Positions 45,539-54,789 of a stretch of DNA of 64,000 bases are shown here, piece by piece; positions within the stretch are counted from its first letter, which is position 1; the number at the start of each line of letters is the position of its first letter. The stretch lies in NCBI GenBank assembly GCA_019279435.1, contig JAAALK010000283.1:2852001-2916000 (forward strand), read 5' to 3'. Source of the DNA: Zizania palustris (Eukaryota; Streptophyta; Magnoliopsida; Poales; Poaceae). Position numbers and translations under genes: made by a program. A model generated the notes under the pieces. It ran no database searches and had not been told where the DNA came from. It saw nothing but the letters and a program-made list of their open reading frames with translations.

Positions 45539-46690
45539 CTGTCAAGATTGAAGCTTAGAGCTAGAAATTATCAAATAATCAACGGTATTTTATACAAGGC
45601 CAGAGTATGTTCCCCTCTACTCCGATGTATATCTCAAGCCGAAGGTCAAGAAATTCTTCGAGAAATTCATGAAGGCCTTTGCGGTAGCCATTTAGCCCCT
45701 CGAGCTTTGGCAGGAAAAACACTTCGCCAGGGGCTTTATTGGCCTACAATAACAGCTGATGCGGAAAGCTTAGTCCGCACTTGTCAAGGATGCCAGTGGA
45801 TGGGTCGACGAAGTCATCGCCCACCAACAGCTCTTCAAGTTATTGCTCCGGTATGGCCTATGGCCAGATGGGGTATGGATTTAATTGGTCCCTTTCCAGT
45901 AGCCAAGGGAAATCTGAAGTTCGCAGTGGTAGCTATTGAATATTTTTCTAAGTGGGTGGAAGCAGAGCCCTTAACAGCTATCACTTCGAACAATGTACAG
46001 AAATTCTTTTGGAAGAACATCATTTGGCGGTTCGGAGTGCCTAGACAACTTACAGTTGATAATGGAACACAATTCGATGCAGAACCTTTTAGGAAGTTTT
46101 GCGAAGATCTAGGCATTCAGTTATGTTTTGCTGCAGTGAGGCATCCTCAGTCTAATGGAGCCGTAGAAAGAGCCAATGGAAATATTTTGTCAGGGCTAAA
46201 TCGAAGGATAGTAGGATTAGCAAAGGGACTGTGGACCGAAGAGCTTCTAAAGATTTTGTGGTCCATTCGGACTACGCAAACAAGGTCCACAGGTTTTACT
46301 CCATTCAGACTACTATTCGGAGATGAAGTTATGACTCCAACGGAGCTCAAAGGAGGATCGTTTCGCAGCACCGAACCAGAGATTGAAGAAGAAAGACAAG
46401 CTTCGCTAGATTTATCAGAAGAAACAAGACTTCGAGCTGTGGCAAATTTACCAAAGTATCATCAGCAGACGAAGGCTTGGTTCGACCCAAAAGTTAAGCT
46501 CAATGAACTAAGACCGGGTCATCTTGTTCTACGAAGCATTATAGCGCCAGGGAAGTTAGGAAATAAATGGGAAGGTCCATATCTAATTGTTCGTTCAGGA
46601 CGCCCTGGCTCTTTTAAGTTAGCTAATTTAGAAGGTGAAGAGTTAGCACATACTTGGCATGCGGAGCATCTAAAGCGATACTTCGCATAA
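45539..46690 (+). pseudogene. T2 integrase, separated from pol by one stop
   Basis: Same frame as the upstream pol ORF; the TAG at 45536-45538 is the only break. Zinc-binding segment: HEGLCGSHLAPRAL and CQGCQWMGRRSH. Catalytic acidic residues lie in GMDLIGPF, TVDNGTQFD and PQSNGAVERANG. The C-terminus ends WHAEHLKRYFA, which is also preserved in T1 at about 1945-1983. There is no chromodomain, unlike K1 and K2. Confidence 0.92.
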
Positions 46691-46896
46691 GGGCTCCTTG
46701 TAATTCACTTGTAATCATCTTCTAAATTAATAAAGCATATGGTCCAGATAATGCCTTCCCATCATAGACTTCCAGCTTCCGAGTGGACGCACTGGAACCG
46801 TGGGGTTGACCGAGAGGGAAGTGTCATGAAGCTGAATCGTATTTTCGGACTTTGAACCATTGGTTCGAAGCTTCCGACGTGGGGGCTGACATAATC

Positions 46897-47135
46897 CAGA
46901 GTCCAAGCCACCGGCTTGTAGGCATCCGTAAAAGAGCCCAAAACCACATCATGCGGAGTCCAAGCCATTGGCTGGTAGACTTCCGTAAAAAGAGCCGAAG
47001 GTGGCCAAAACATGTGAAGTCCAAGCCATTGGCTGGTAGACTTCCGCAAAAAGAGCCGAAGGTGGCCAAAATATATGGAGTCCAAGCCATTAGCTGGTAG
47101 ACATCCGTAAAAAGAGTCTAAAGACACCATTGCAA
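46897..47135 (+). repeat. ~60 bp tandem repeat, four units, 3' of pol in T2
   Basis: Units begin at 46897, 46954, 47015 and 47076 (57, 61, 61 bp), homologous to the five-unit array of T1 (2194-2490). Flanks 46691-46896 and 47136-47554 align with T1 and hold no gene I can support. Confidence 0.9.
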
Positions 47136-47554
47136 ACTCCGAACCATTGGTTCGATAGAGATCGCAAAAATGAGCCGAAGGTGGCTAAAGCAAAACAGAG
47201 TTTGAGCCATGAGCTTCGAATGTCTGTTAACATAGTCCAAAGTGACAAATTATCTAAGATACTAAGGTATCTTGAAATTTATTTCAAGTGATTTCTTTCA
47301 AAAAAACAAGGGTACTAAGTTGCCATTCTTCAGACTACAAATAGTCGAAGACATTTTATAAGATTTTAAAAGATCTTTAAATTGCAGAGGGGCTCCGAAC
47401 CCCCCCAAAAAAAATTGTACTCCGAAGTTTTTCTTTGCGCATAACCATCTTTGAATACAGTTCGAAGTTGCTTATACCTAAAGAGGGGCTAGTAAATATG
47501 GAGACAATTTTAAATCGGTATTCATTATTCGAACGAATATGTTTACAGATTACA

Positions 47555-50500
47555 TCATGAAAAATTGGTATCTATACCAAGAAGGAATCGAAGACCTCTT
47601 CGGTCTCTAGAGCTAGGGTTGGAACGACTAGTTCCAGCGCCGGGAGTTCTAACAACTTTGCGTTTAACTCTCTTGCCCCCCTTCGAAGCTCTAAAGTCCT
47701 TCTGTTCTTGTTGAAGCTCGGCCCAAGTTCGAAGCCGTTCGGGGCTCCTTTCCCAGCTTCCAAGTTCTTCAGGTTTTTTACTTCGAACTTCATCTTCGTC
47801 TTCAGACCATATAACGTCTTCAGAAGACGAAGTGTTCAAGTTAACCTCTTTTTCTTCCTCTTTAATATGAGACAGTATATCTTTGATTACTTCGGGCGCA
47901 ATTGCACCGGAGCTATCTCGAGGAACTAAAAATCAAGGACGTTTATAAGCTTTTAGAAGATCGAAGGTGGTCCATAATGAGCGAAGTTCGTCGTTAAGGT
48001 CTAACACTTCGATATCTTCCGTACGAGGCAAAGCCTAAAAATATGATAAACAAATTTTCATTGATAAATGTTCATAAGCATAAAGCTTTACATAGCCAAA
48101 AATCCTAAGGTATTTCTAAACCTGCGGGTTCGGAGGAGGCTGACTGCTTGAAGCTTGGGTCCGAACTTGCTTCTGGCGTTGACCTTCGTCGATCCAAGCC
48201 TTGATCGCAGAACAACCTTCGGCTCTCCATGAAGTTTGGAAGGCTCGCCAGGCAGCAGCCACACCTTCGGAAGGAGTTAGCAGTCACTCGTCATCGAAGG
48301 AAATTGGGCCCCCTCCTGCGTCCGAAGTTATCGATCGGCCCAGATCTTCGTAGTAGCGAAGTAGGCCGAAAGCAGCCACTTGTCCAGAGAGTTCTCCGTA
48401 TCAAATGCCCGCTGTCTTCATCTGCTTCGCCACTCCTTGGATCCTTTTCAATCGGCGCAGAAGAGTGATGTTATCATCAGAAGGAAGTGTCCCAGTAGTA
48501 CCGAAGTACTCTAGGACACCTAGCAGCTGATTCATAACTTCCACAGCCACCTTCTCAGACTTCAGCTTGTCTTCGTTTAGTGCATCCTTCATCGAAGTTA
48601 CTTCTCCAAGAACCCCAGAAAGTCTAGCCGTTTCAGTGGTCAAAATATTCTTTTGGTTCAACAGCTGGCTAGCTTCCTCTTGGAGTTTGACAAGTTTGGT
48701 CCCCGCAGTAGCGTGCTCCGCCCGCAATTTTTCAATTTCTGCTCGAAGCACAATTCTTTCTGCTTTGAGCTCTTTATTCGCAGCCTCCAAACCTTGTCTG
48801 GCCCTACGCTCCGTTGACACTATATTATCCATTTGAACCACTCGGCTTTCGGAGATGCTAAGATTCCATTGAAGGATGTTATTTTCCTCCCGAAGACGAG
48901 CGATCTCTTCATCATTACATATATTCGCGGCTCGGGCCAAGACAGTTTGCTGCAAAAAGAAAAAACCAAGGTAAACATTTATTCGTAGACGAATTCTATG
49001 TTATTTCGTAGATGCTTCGTACCTGGTAAGCTGCGCGTTCTATAGCAGCGTTAAGCTCTGTCCTGTCCGCCTTGCTCAAAATGGCCACTAAGTTGGTCTC
49101 CCCTATGTCGCGGCTAGCTCGATCCAAAGGTTCGAGTAAAGTCCGAAGACCGGTTGTTTGCCCTAAGAAAGGAGCTAGCAGGGGGAGCATACTTATCGCC
49201 TGCTGGTCATCTTCGTCCAACGAAGGGCCGGAGCGTTGGCTTGTGGTCTTCGGAGCCTCTGGAGACTGGCCCTCCCCGGAAGATTGGCTCTCGTCTGTTG
49301 AATCAGACGGAGTTGATCCGGAACTCGCAGCAGGGAGGGGTTCTATATTCCTTTTGCCTCTTCCAGGTCCCATTTGAGTAGCTCTCTGGGTTGGCTCCGA
49401 AGTCGTCGAAGGTCCAGGAATTATTTCTTCCTGTCGGACTTCTTCCACAGGAGTGGACTCTGTAAAAAAAATAATAAAAAGTATTATACATTGTATAAAT
49501 GTGCAAAATAAACATGAAAGAGTTATTCGAAGTATACCTTCGACATTTTGCAGAGGGGTAATCATCGGACTGTTCGGCGGATCGAAGGCGAGATCTTCGT
49601 CCGAATCAGCCGTTAAGTCTTCGACTGCAGGAGCATCGTCCTGAGCAGTCCTTGTTGCCTCTTCAGGAATCGAAGCCATAGTAACTTCGACCCTACTCTC
49701 ATTCACAGGAACTTCGTCCTGAGATATATCTTCCTGAACTGCCGAAGTCCTTGGTTGCTCAAGATTATCTCGGGACTCCGGCACGTTCGCAGGTACTTCG
49801 GCTTGTGCAGTCCTTTGAGTTTCATCTTCGTCTATCAGACGCACAAGCAACCTCCCTTCGTCCTCTTGGGACTCAGAGACTGAAGCCCTTGAGCTCGAAG
49901 GTGCAGGATTCGAAGGTGCAAGATTTTTTGGCTTCCGAGCCACCTTCTTCACCGGAGTCTTGGCAGAGCTCGAAGTCCCAGCTTCGGCTTTCCTCTTCTT
50001 GGGTCCTTTCTTCGAAGGCACCCAATCCATCAAAGGGGGCGGAACGATTTCCAGCATTCCCCACACTCTGTTAAATCTCTCCCAACTCCCGATCAGGTTG
50101 ATTCTCCATTCTTTTTTGGTCGGAGTTGGAGCGCCCAAAATCTTCTCCGAAGCCCTTACGATTTGCTCCGAAGTAATAGGGGCTGAAGAAGCTAAAAAAT
50201 GAATCAAGTTAGTTTTTTCTTCGAATGAATATGCATAATACATGTTGTCTTCGAAGTTACCTGCAGGGCTCGAAGTCGAAGTGATCTTTCGGAGACCGCC
50301 TTCCGAATCCTCTTCGAAGATGATAGGCCAGTTGGCCATAAGCGGAGAGATTTGTAACCCAAGGAATTCTTCGGCTAAGTCTCGCATGCTCAACCTCCGA
50401 TTAATCTTCTGAAGTAGGCTGAGGCGAGCTTCGAGCTGACCTTGGTCCGGTTGCACTAAGTCTTCCTTCCGGAATTGGATTTCTTTCAGAGGTCCGGCCA

Positions 50501-51194
50501 GAGGATTGCTCGCCCCAACTTCGGCATAAAACCACCTCATGACCCAGTCAGTATACCATCTAGAATTAATGGCCTTAGCAGGAAATTGAAGGGCATATTC
50601 GTCCCGAAGCCTAAAGTTGATACTTCCGAAGGCTACTACTACTTTTTCACCTCCGGGGCCTACGAAGGTTTTTGGCTGGCATGAAGCTCTGTGTAACGCA
50701 GCGAAGATTTCTGCTCTCCCCTCACAGCCTTCGGCTCTCAATGCCCATTCGAAGATAGCCAAATGAGCTACTGCGTTCGGAGACAGTTGAGGAAGGGTGA
50801 CGTGGAATAAATCGAGTACCTCCGCCAAGAAGTCCACTGCTGGAAGGCCTAAGCCGGCTTCGAAGACGACCACTTCTCCGGGCCTTGGCGACGGGATGAG
50901 TTCTTTTCCAGGCTTGCGGATCATAACTCCGATGCTAATCCTCCCTTCTACTGCGATTGCCAGTGATTCCCTCTTGCAGGTAGAAGATCCCAGTTGAAAG
51001 GATTGGTCCAGGTACTTTGTTGATGGCGGGCAGAGACCTTGATCATCAACATTTTGGGGATTTCTCCCTCCTGCCGCCATGGATGTCGTTGCGGGTGTTG
51101 GAGGCGCCATCGCCAACGCCGCAGCCGCTGCTGCTGCAGCCGCCTGCTGCCGAGCCAAAGCCGAAGGGGCTCCAGAACCCTTGGTTTTCGCCAT
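47555..51194 (-). pseudogene. Antisense five-exon gene of T2 (transposase_28-type N-terminus, coiled coil)
   Basis: ATG at 51194 on the minus strand. Exons: 51194-50261, 50191-49538, 49459-49023, 48949-48122 and 48034-47555. Introns 50192-50260 (69 bp), 49460-49537 (78), 48950-49022 (73) and 48035-48121 (87) are GT-AG with T-rich acceptors. Exon lengths 934, 654, 437, 828 and 480 total 3333, or 1111 codons including the stop. Introns 1, 2 and 4 are multiples of three but intron 3 is not. Protein order: Ala-rich start, PRPGEVVVFEAGLGLPAVDF, LPQLSPNAVAHLAIF and RWYTDWVMRWFYAEV (Transposase_28-like), a basic linker (KKGPKKRK, KKVARKPK), an acidic linker, SLDEDDQQAISMLPLLAPFL, a coiled coil (IARLREENNILQ, RARQGLEAANKELKAE), and ERLRTWAELQQEQKDF. 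Three TGA stops (48403-48401, 48286-48284, 47935-47933) look like CGA mutations; T1 has Arg codons at each. Confidence 0.8.
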
Positions 51195-51316
51195 TGCAGT
51201 TACTGGGTTACTTTGGGAGAAAAATGGAGGCTAGGGCTCAAAGGACTCAAAGGGCTCAGAAGGTGTTTGTTTGCAAGAGAGCAGTGGAAAGGTAATCGGG
51301 TAAGTTCTAGGCTCTC

Positions 51317-51324
51317 TATTTATA
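51317..51324 (-). promoter_or_regulatory. TATA box of the T2 antisense gene
   Basis: Minus-strand TATAAATA in ggctataaatagagag, 123 bp upstream of the ATG at 51194 and conserved in T1 (6526-6533). The rest of 51195-51651 is the upstream region of the antisense gene and holds no ORF I can support. Confidence 0.62.
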
Positions 51325-51640
51325 GCCTAGACTTTACATTTTTACCATTAGTCCATGCCGTTTCGCATTCCTGCCCGTTAATTTTCTCCGAAATTAACGT
51401 ATTCTACAGTTTCCGTTAGAAGAAGGAAGCTAACGGCTATTTCTTCTAAGTCTAATAGGCTTTCGAACTTCCTGAGTCAGTTCTAAGATAGTTCGAAAGT
51501 AATTGTTCTAAGACTGACTTGGAGTTTATATCTTCGTACATTTCGGAGATAAATTAAAATCTAATAACCCCTATGCCTGGTTATTTTTTCCTTCCGTATA
51601 CTGCTCTCCTAACATTACAGGTTAAACGGAGAAGCGTATT

Positions 51641-51651
51641 CGAGGGGCTAC
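51641..51651 (+). other. Polypurine tract of T2
   Basis: cgaggggctac directly precedes the 3' LTR start at 51652. T1 has the same sequence before 6860. Confidence 0.7.
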
Positions 51652-52138
51652 TGTTGGGGGAAAATATCCCATCTTCGGGGTTATTGCCGTAACAGCACAA
51701 AAGCAGATAATGGATTCGAAGGTTTCCAGACGTCCATCTTCGAAGATACCCTGAGTCAAGCTTGAAGTACGAAGATAGGCATTGGTTCGGATTACATCTT
51801 CAAACTAAGGCTTTTCGAGATCTTTATTGCCAGCTAAGATGGAAGATTTATCTTTTATATTATTAGATTAGTCTTTTACCATTTTAGCCCTATCAAAGGT
51901 ACCGAATAGTTTCCACTATGTCGGTTGTAATAGAGGGGTAAATAGGTCTTTTCCTTAATATTTGGGCCTATAAATACCCCCCATTTCACCCTGTAATAGG
52001 GACCGAATACAAGTTATTCAATACATACATTCGAAAGTTGTTATCCTTTCGGAGGCTTAGAACAGTTCTCTTCGCAAACACTTCGTTTGTTAGTTTCTAA
52101 TCTACAGAAACCTGTTAGCGTAATCTTTTACGCCAACA
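51652..52138 (+). repeat. 3' LTR of T2 (487 bp)
   Basis: Matches 40740-41234 except for an 8-9 bp deletion (ttcgaaagttg against ttcgaactattctaagttg) and scattered substitutions. TATAAATA at 51969-51976. The target duplication gtgtc follows at 52139-52143. Confidence 0.94.
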
Positions 52139-52143
52139 GTGTC

Positions 52144-52674
52144 ATAACATGCAGACTCCTCAATGCTGGATATCTTCACTTCCCATATGCTACGATCAAG
52201 AGCATAGAGAAGCTTGATAGCCCTATCATGATCATTGTAAGCAAGCGTCCCGTTGGACCGCAAGTTACTCACTATCGCATCAAAACGTGAAAACATGGCA
52301 TCTATAGATTCACTAGGTGCCTGCACAAACAGTTGATACTGCTGATTGTATGTGCTTTGGCGCCTGGCCTTAATCTGTGTAGAGCCCTCATGAAAAATAG
52401 TGAGAGTGGTCCAAATTTCCCTAGCTGTCCTAAGGTGCTACACCCTATCAAACTCACTCCGGCTCAAACCAATGAACAATATATTTCTAGTCTTGGAGTT
52501 GGCATTATACTGATCCTTCTCTGTTTGAGAGGTGCGAGTTTCAGGGATGGAGTATTGTGAGTCCACAATCTCCCAAATTGCATTTCCTTGGCTTAGCAAG
52601 TAAGCCTCCATGCGCACCTTCCAGTATGCAAAATCAGTCCCATCGAATAGAGGTATTTTACTAACTCTGTCCAT
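52144..52674 (-). pseudogene. S2 gag, N-terminal part (before the T2 insertion)
   Basis: ATG at 52674 (MDRVSKIPLFDG). Ty1/copia gag of the UBN2/DUF4219 type: TDFAYWKVRMEAYLLSQ, FIGLSRSEFDRV, then a TAG at 52440-52438 (R1 has CAG: DRVQHLRTA). It continues with STQIKARRQSTYNQQYQLF and RAIKLLYALDRSIWEVKISS to the T2 insertion point. The remainder is at 38914-40739. Confidence 0.9.
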
Positions 52675-52721
52675 GTCACCAACAGATCACAAAACCGGTT
52701 AAGGTCAACTGGTGATCTTAA

Positions 52722-52736
52722 CCTGCTCTGATACCA
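52722..52736 (-). other. Primer binding site of S2 (initiator Met tRNA type)
   Basis: Minus-strand TGGTATCAGAGCAGG two bases after the 5' LTR end (ccaaca). Confidence 0.88.
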
Positions 52737-52738
52737 AT

Positions 52739-54789
52739 TGTTGGACTGGAACCGGCGACCAGGGGGTGAATGGGAGTTTTTAAAATTTTAGACTAAAATA
52801 TAGCCTTCTGTTTTAATTCTGTCTTCTGCGGAACAGGCTTCGAACACACCCTTCGAAGTTCAGGTTCGGAGGTATTTGACGGCTCCGAACATAGGCTTCG
52901 CAAGGAGCAAAAGTTCAAAGCCAAGAAGACTTCGCTCCACCCACAACCCCGAAAAATCAGCTCTGCTAAGTCAGTGCAGGCTCCGCACATAGGGTGCTTC
53001 GAGCAGGCTTCGCACTTCACCCTTCGCAAGAGCGGACCTCCCTCTGAGGACTTCGATCAAAATACTTATCGACAGCAACTGGTGCTGGGCTTCGTACTTC
53101 GATGGTCAAAACACACAAAACAGACTTCGCTAAAGGGCTTCGACACGGGAAGAAAACGGGCTTCAATCAGTGCTTCGCTAGTAATCAGCAAGGTCTAGCC
53201 TCCAGTTTACACAGAGCGAACACACAAAGAAAAACACACTTCGCTCAAAACACACTTCGCCCAAACAGGCTTCGGTGCACTACCTCAAGTCAATCGAAGT
53301 GACACACAAGAGATCGAAGCATGCAGCGAGGTATGCAAACAAGCTCAAGCAGAAAATGAACACAGAATCAAGACTTCGATGCTTGAACAGGGAACACAAA
53401 AGTTGAACTCACAGGATGAATACAGAGTGTGGTGGCTAGCACAAGAGTTCTACAATGAATGCTCAAAGTGTTAATGCGACCTACCCAGCCTCTACTATTT
53501 ATAGGCACTATTCACCCATGTGAATTGACTACTTTACCCCTAGGGTTTACATTGGTTTTGTCTCATCAGAACAGAGGGGTAAAAAAGGTAGTCTACTTTA
53601 TTTGGAGGATTCCTTTGTCACCTTTGCAGAGGGGACAGCATCAGCTTTTTGCAGAGCAGACATTGTCAGCTTTTACAGTCTTGGACCCTTCTGAAGCCCC
53701 CCTTCGCACGCGAGGGGTGTGGTAGCTTTGGTGAGAAGCCTTGAGCCTAACGGCCTTCGCTTCACCGAAGTCAGCCTTCGATACAGTTACGGTTTTGAGC
53801 CAAAGCCGTAAAAGCCCTTGGGCCTTCGCACCAACACCTTCGGAGTGGATCATCATGGCTTCACAGCTTCTCCCAGCTCGAACTCCGTCAGTCCGTGTAC
53901 CGAAGCCATGCATGGCCGAAGTACCTCAAGTCATCCTCACTCCGGAGCCAGCCTTGCTCCGGAGCCTACTTCACTCTGAAGCCCCACCTTCGGAGTACCA
54001 CCCTTCGAAGTCCCTCCTTCGTCCAAGGCCTCCGCATGAAGCATTCCATGAGCACTTCGTCGCAGTGTCTCTCCCCGAGCACACTCCTCGACGAGCCTCA
54101 CCCGGACCATGCCTTCGATGCACCTCGACTTCTGAGACCTTCGTCGGGTATACCTTCCAGTGTCTCCCTCCGGAGCACACTTCGAACACCTTGCCTCTGC
54201 TGAGGACTTAGTCCACCATACTCCGAAGTCACTCCATTCGGAGTACCCTTCGAAGTGCCTCGCCTCCGAGGACTTCGTCTTGGAGTACCTTCACCCGGAG
54301 TCACACTCCGCACTTACTGCCTTCTCCTGGTGCACCTCGACCCGAGGTCTGACCTCGACCCCTTCGCAGCCTTCGTGACGGAGCTCCCTGCTCCCCTGGC
54401 ATCAAGCCTCCCGCTTGACCCAGGTTCACTTGCTACGAACCGTCTGTCACCTCCGAAGTCCCCTGCGCACAACAGACAAGCAGACAAGTGTATCCAGTAC
54501 TCCGGAGACCTCTCTGGGTAAGCAACCTTCGATACACACTCCGGTGTACCGCCCAAAGTACCGAGACCTTCGGTACAACCCAGTAATCGTGTACTGTCGG
54601 ACCCCTCCGACAAGCACACTCCGCTGCAACAGCTGCAGCAACCAAACCCACCGAACCCTTCGGTGAAACAGCCTCCGAACACCTTCGGAGATCCAACCTC
54701 TGAACCCCTTCGGAGGGACCACTTCGAATCAGAGGGTAAACTCTGTCAATCACTCATCACAGACTCCGAAACCAACCCTTGGTTTCTCA
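52739..54789 (-). repeat. 5' LTR of S2 (2051 bp, uninterrupted)
   Basis: On the minus strand it starts TGAGAAACC and ends CCAACA. It shows the empty sites of K1 (near 53335) and K2 (near 54411). Minus-strand TATAAATA at 53496-53503 is the likely promoter (U3 about 1.3 kb, R-U5 about 0.75 kb). Very rich in CTTCG and TTCGAAG. Confidence 0.94.

Larger units (their letters stand above)
40740..52138 (+). mobile_element. T2: complete Tat/Grande-like Ty3/gypsy element (11.4 kb) with an antisense gene
   Basis: Order: 5' LTR 40740-41234, PBS, gag-pol 41297-46690, tandem repeat 46897-47135, antisense gene 51194-47555, PPT, 3' LTR 51652-52138. A degenerate RNase H followed by a second archaeal-type RNase H before integrase, and a long region with an antisense gene between pol and the 3' LTR, fit the Tat lineage. 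Maize Grande is known to carry an antisense gene there. The LTRs differ by an 8-9 bp deletion and a few substitutions, so the insertion is fairly recent compared with S2. Confidence 0.92.
8099..54789 (-). mobile_element. S2: Sirevirus-like Ty1/copia element carrying three nested insertions
   Basis: The span is 46,691 bp. Without K1, K2 and T2 and their duplicated targets it is about 10.9 kb. In its own (minus) orientation the order is 5' LTR (54789-52739), a Met-type primer binding site, gag (interrupted by T2), protease, integrase, RT, RNase H, a 3' UTR with repeated polypurine tracts, and 3' LTR (34508-8099, interrupted by K2 and K1). The LTRs start TGAGAAACC and end CCAACA. Integrase-before-RT order defines Ty1/copia. 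The RT motifs (NKARLVAQGY, ETFAPVARLEAIR), Met primer site, long gag with a UBN2-like N-terminus and multiple PPTs suggest the Sirevirus (Maximus/SIRE) lineage. Confidence 0.88.

Noticed and set aside
46897..47135. CRISPR-like array because of regular ~60 bp spacing
   Set aside because: Units are contiguous imperfect tandem copies with no unique spacers, in a plant retrotransposon.
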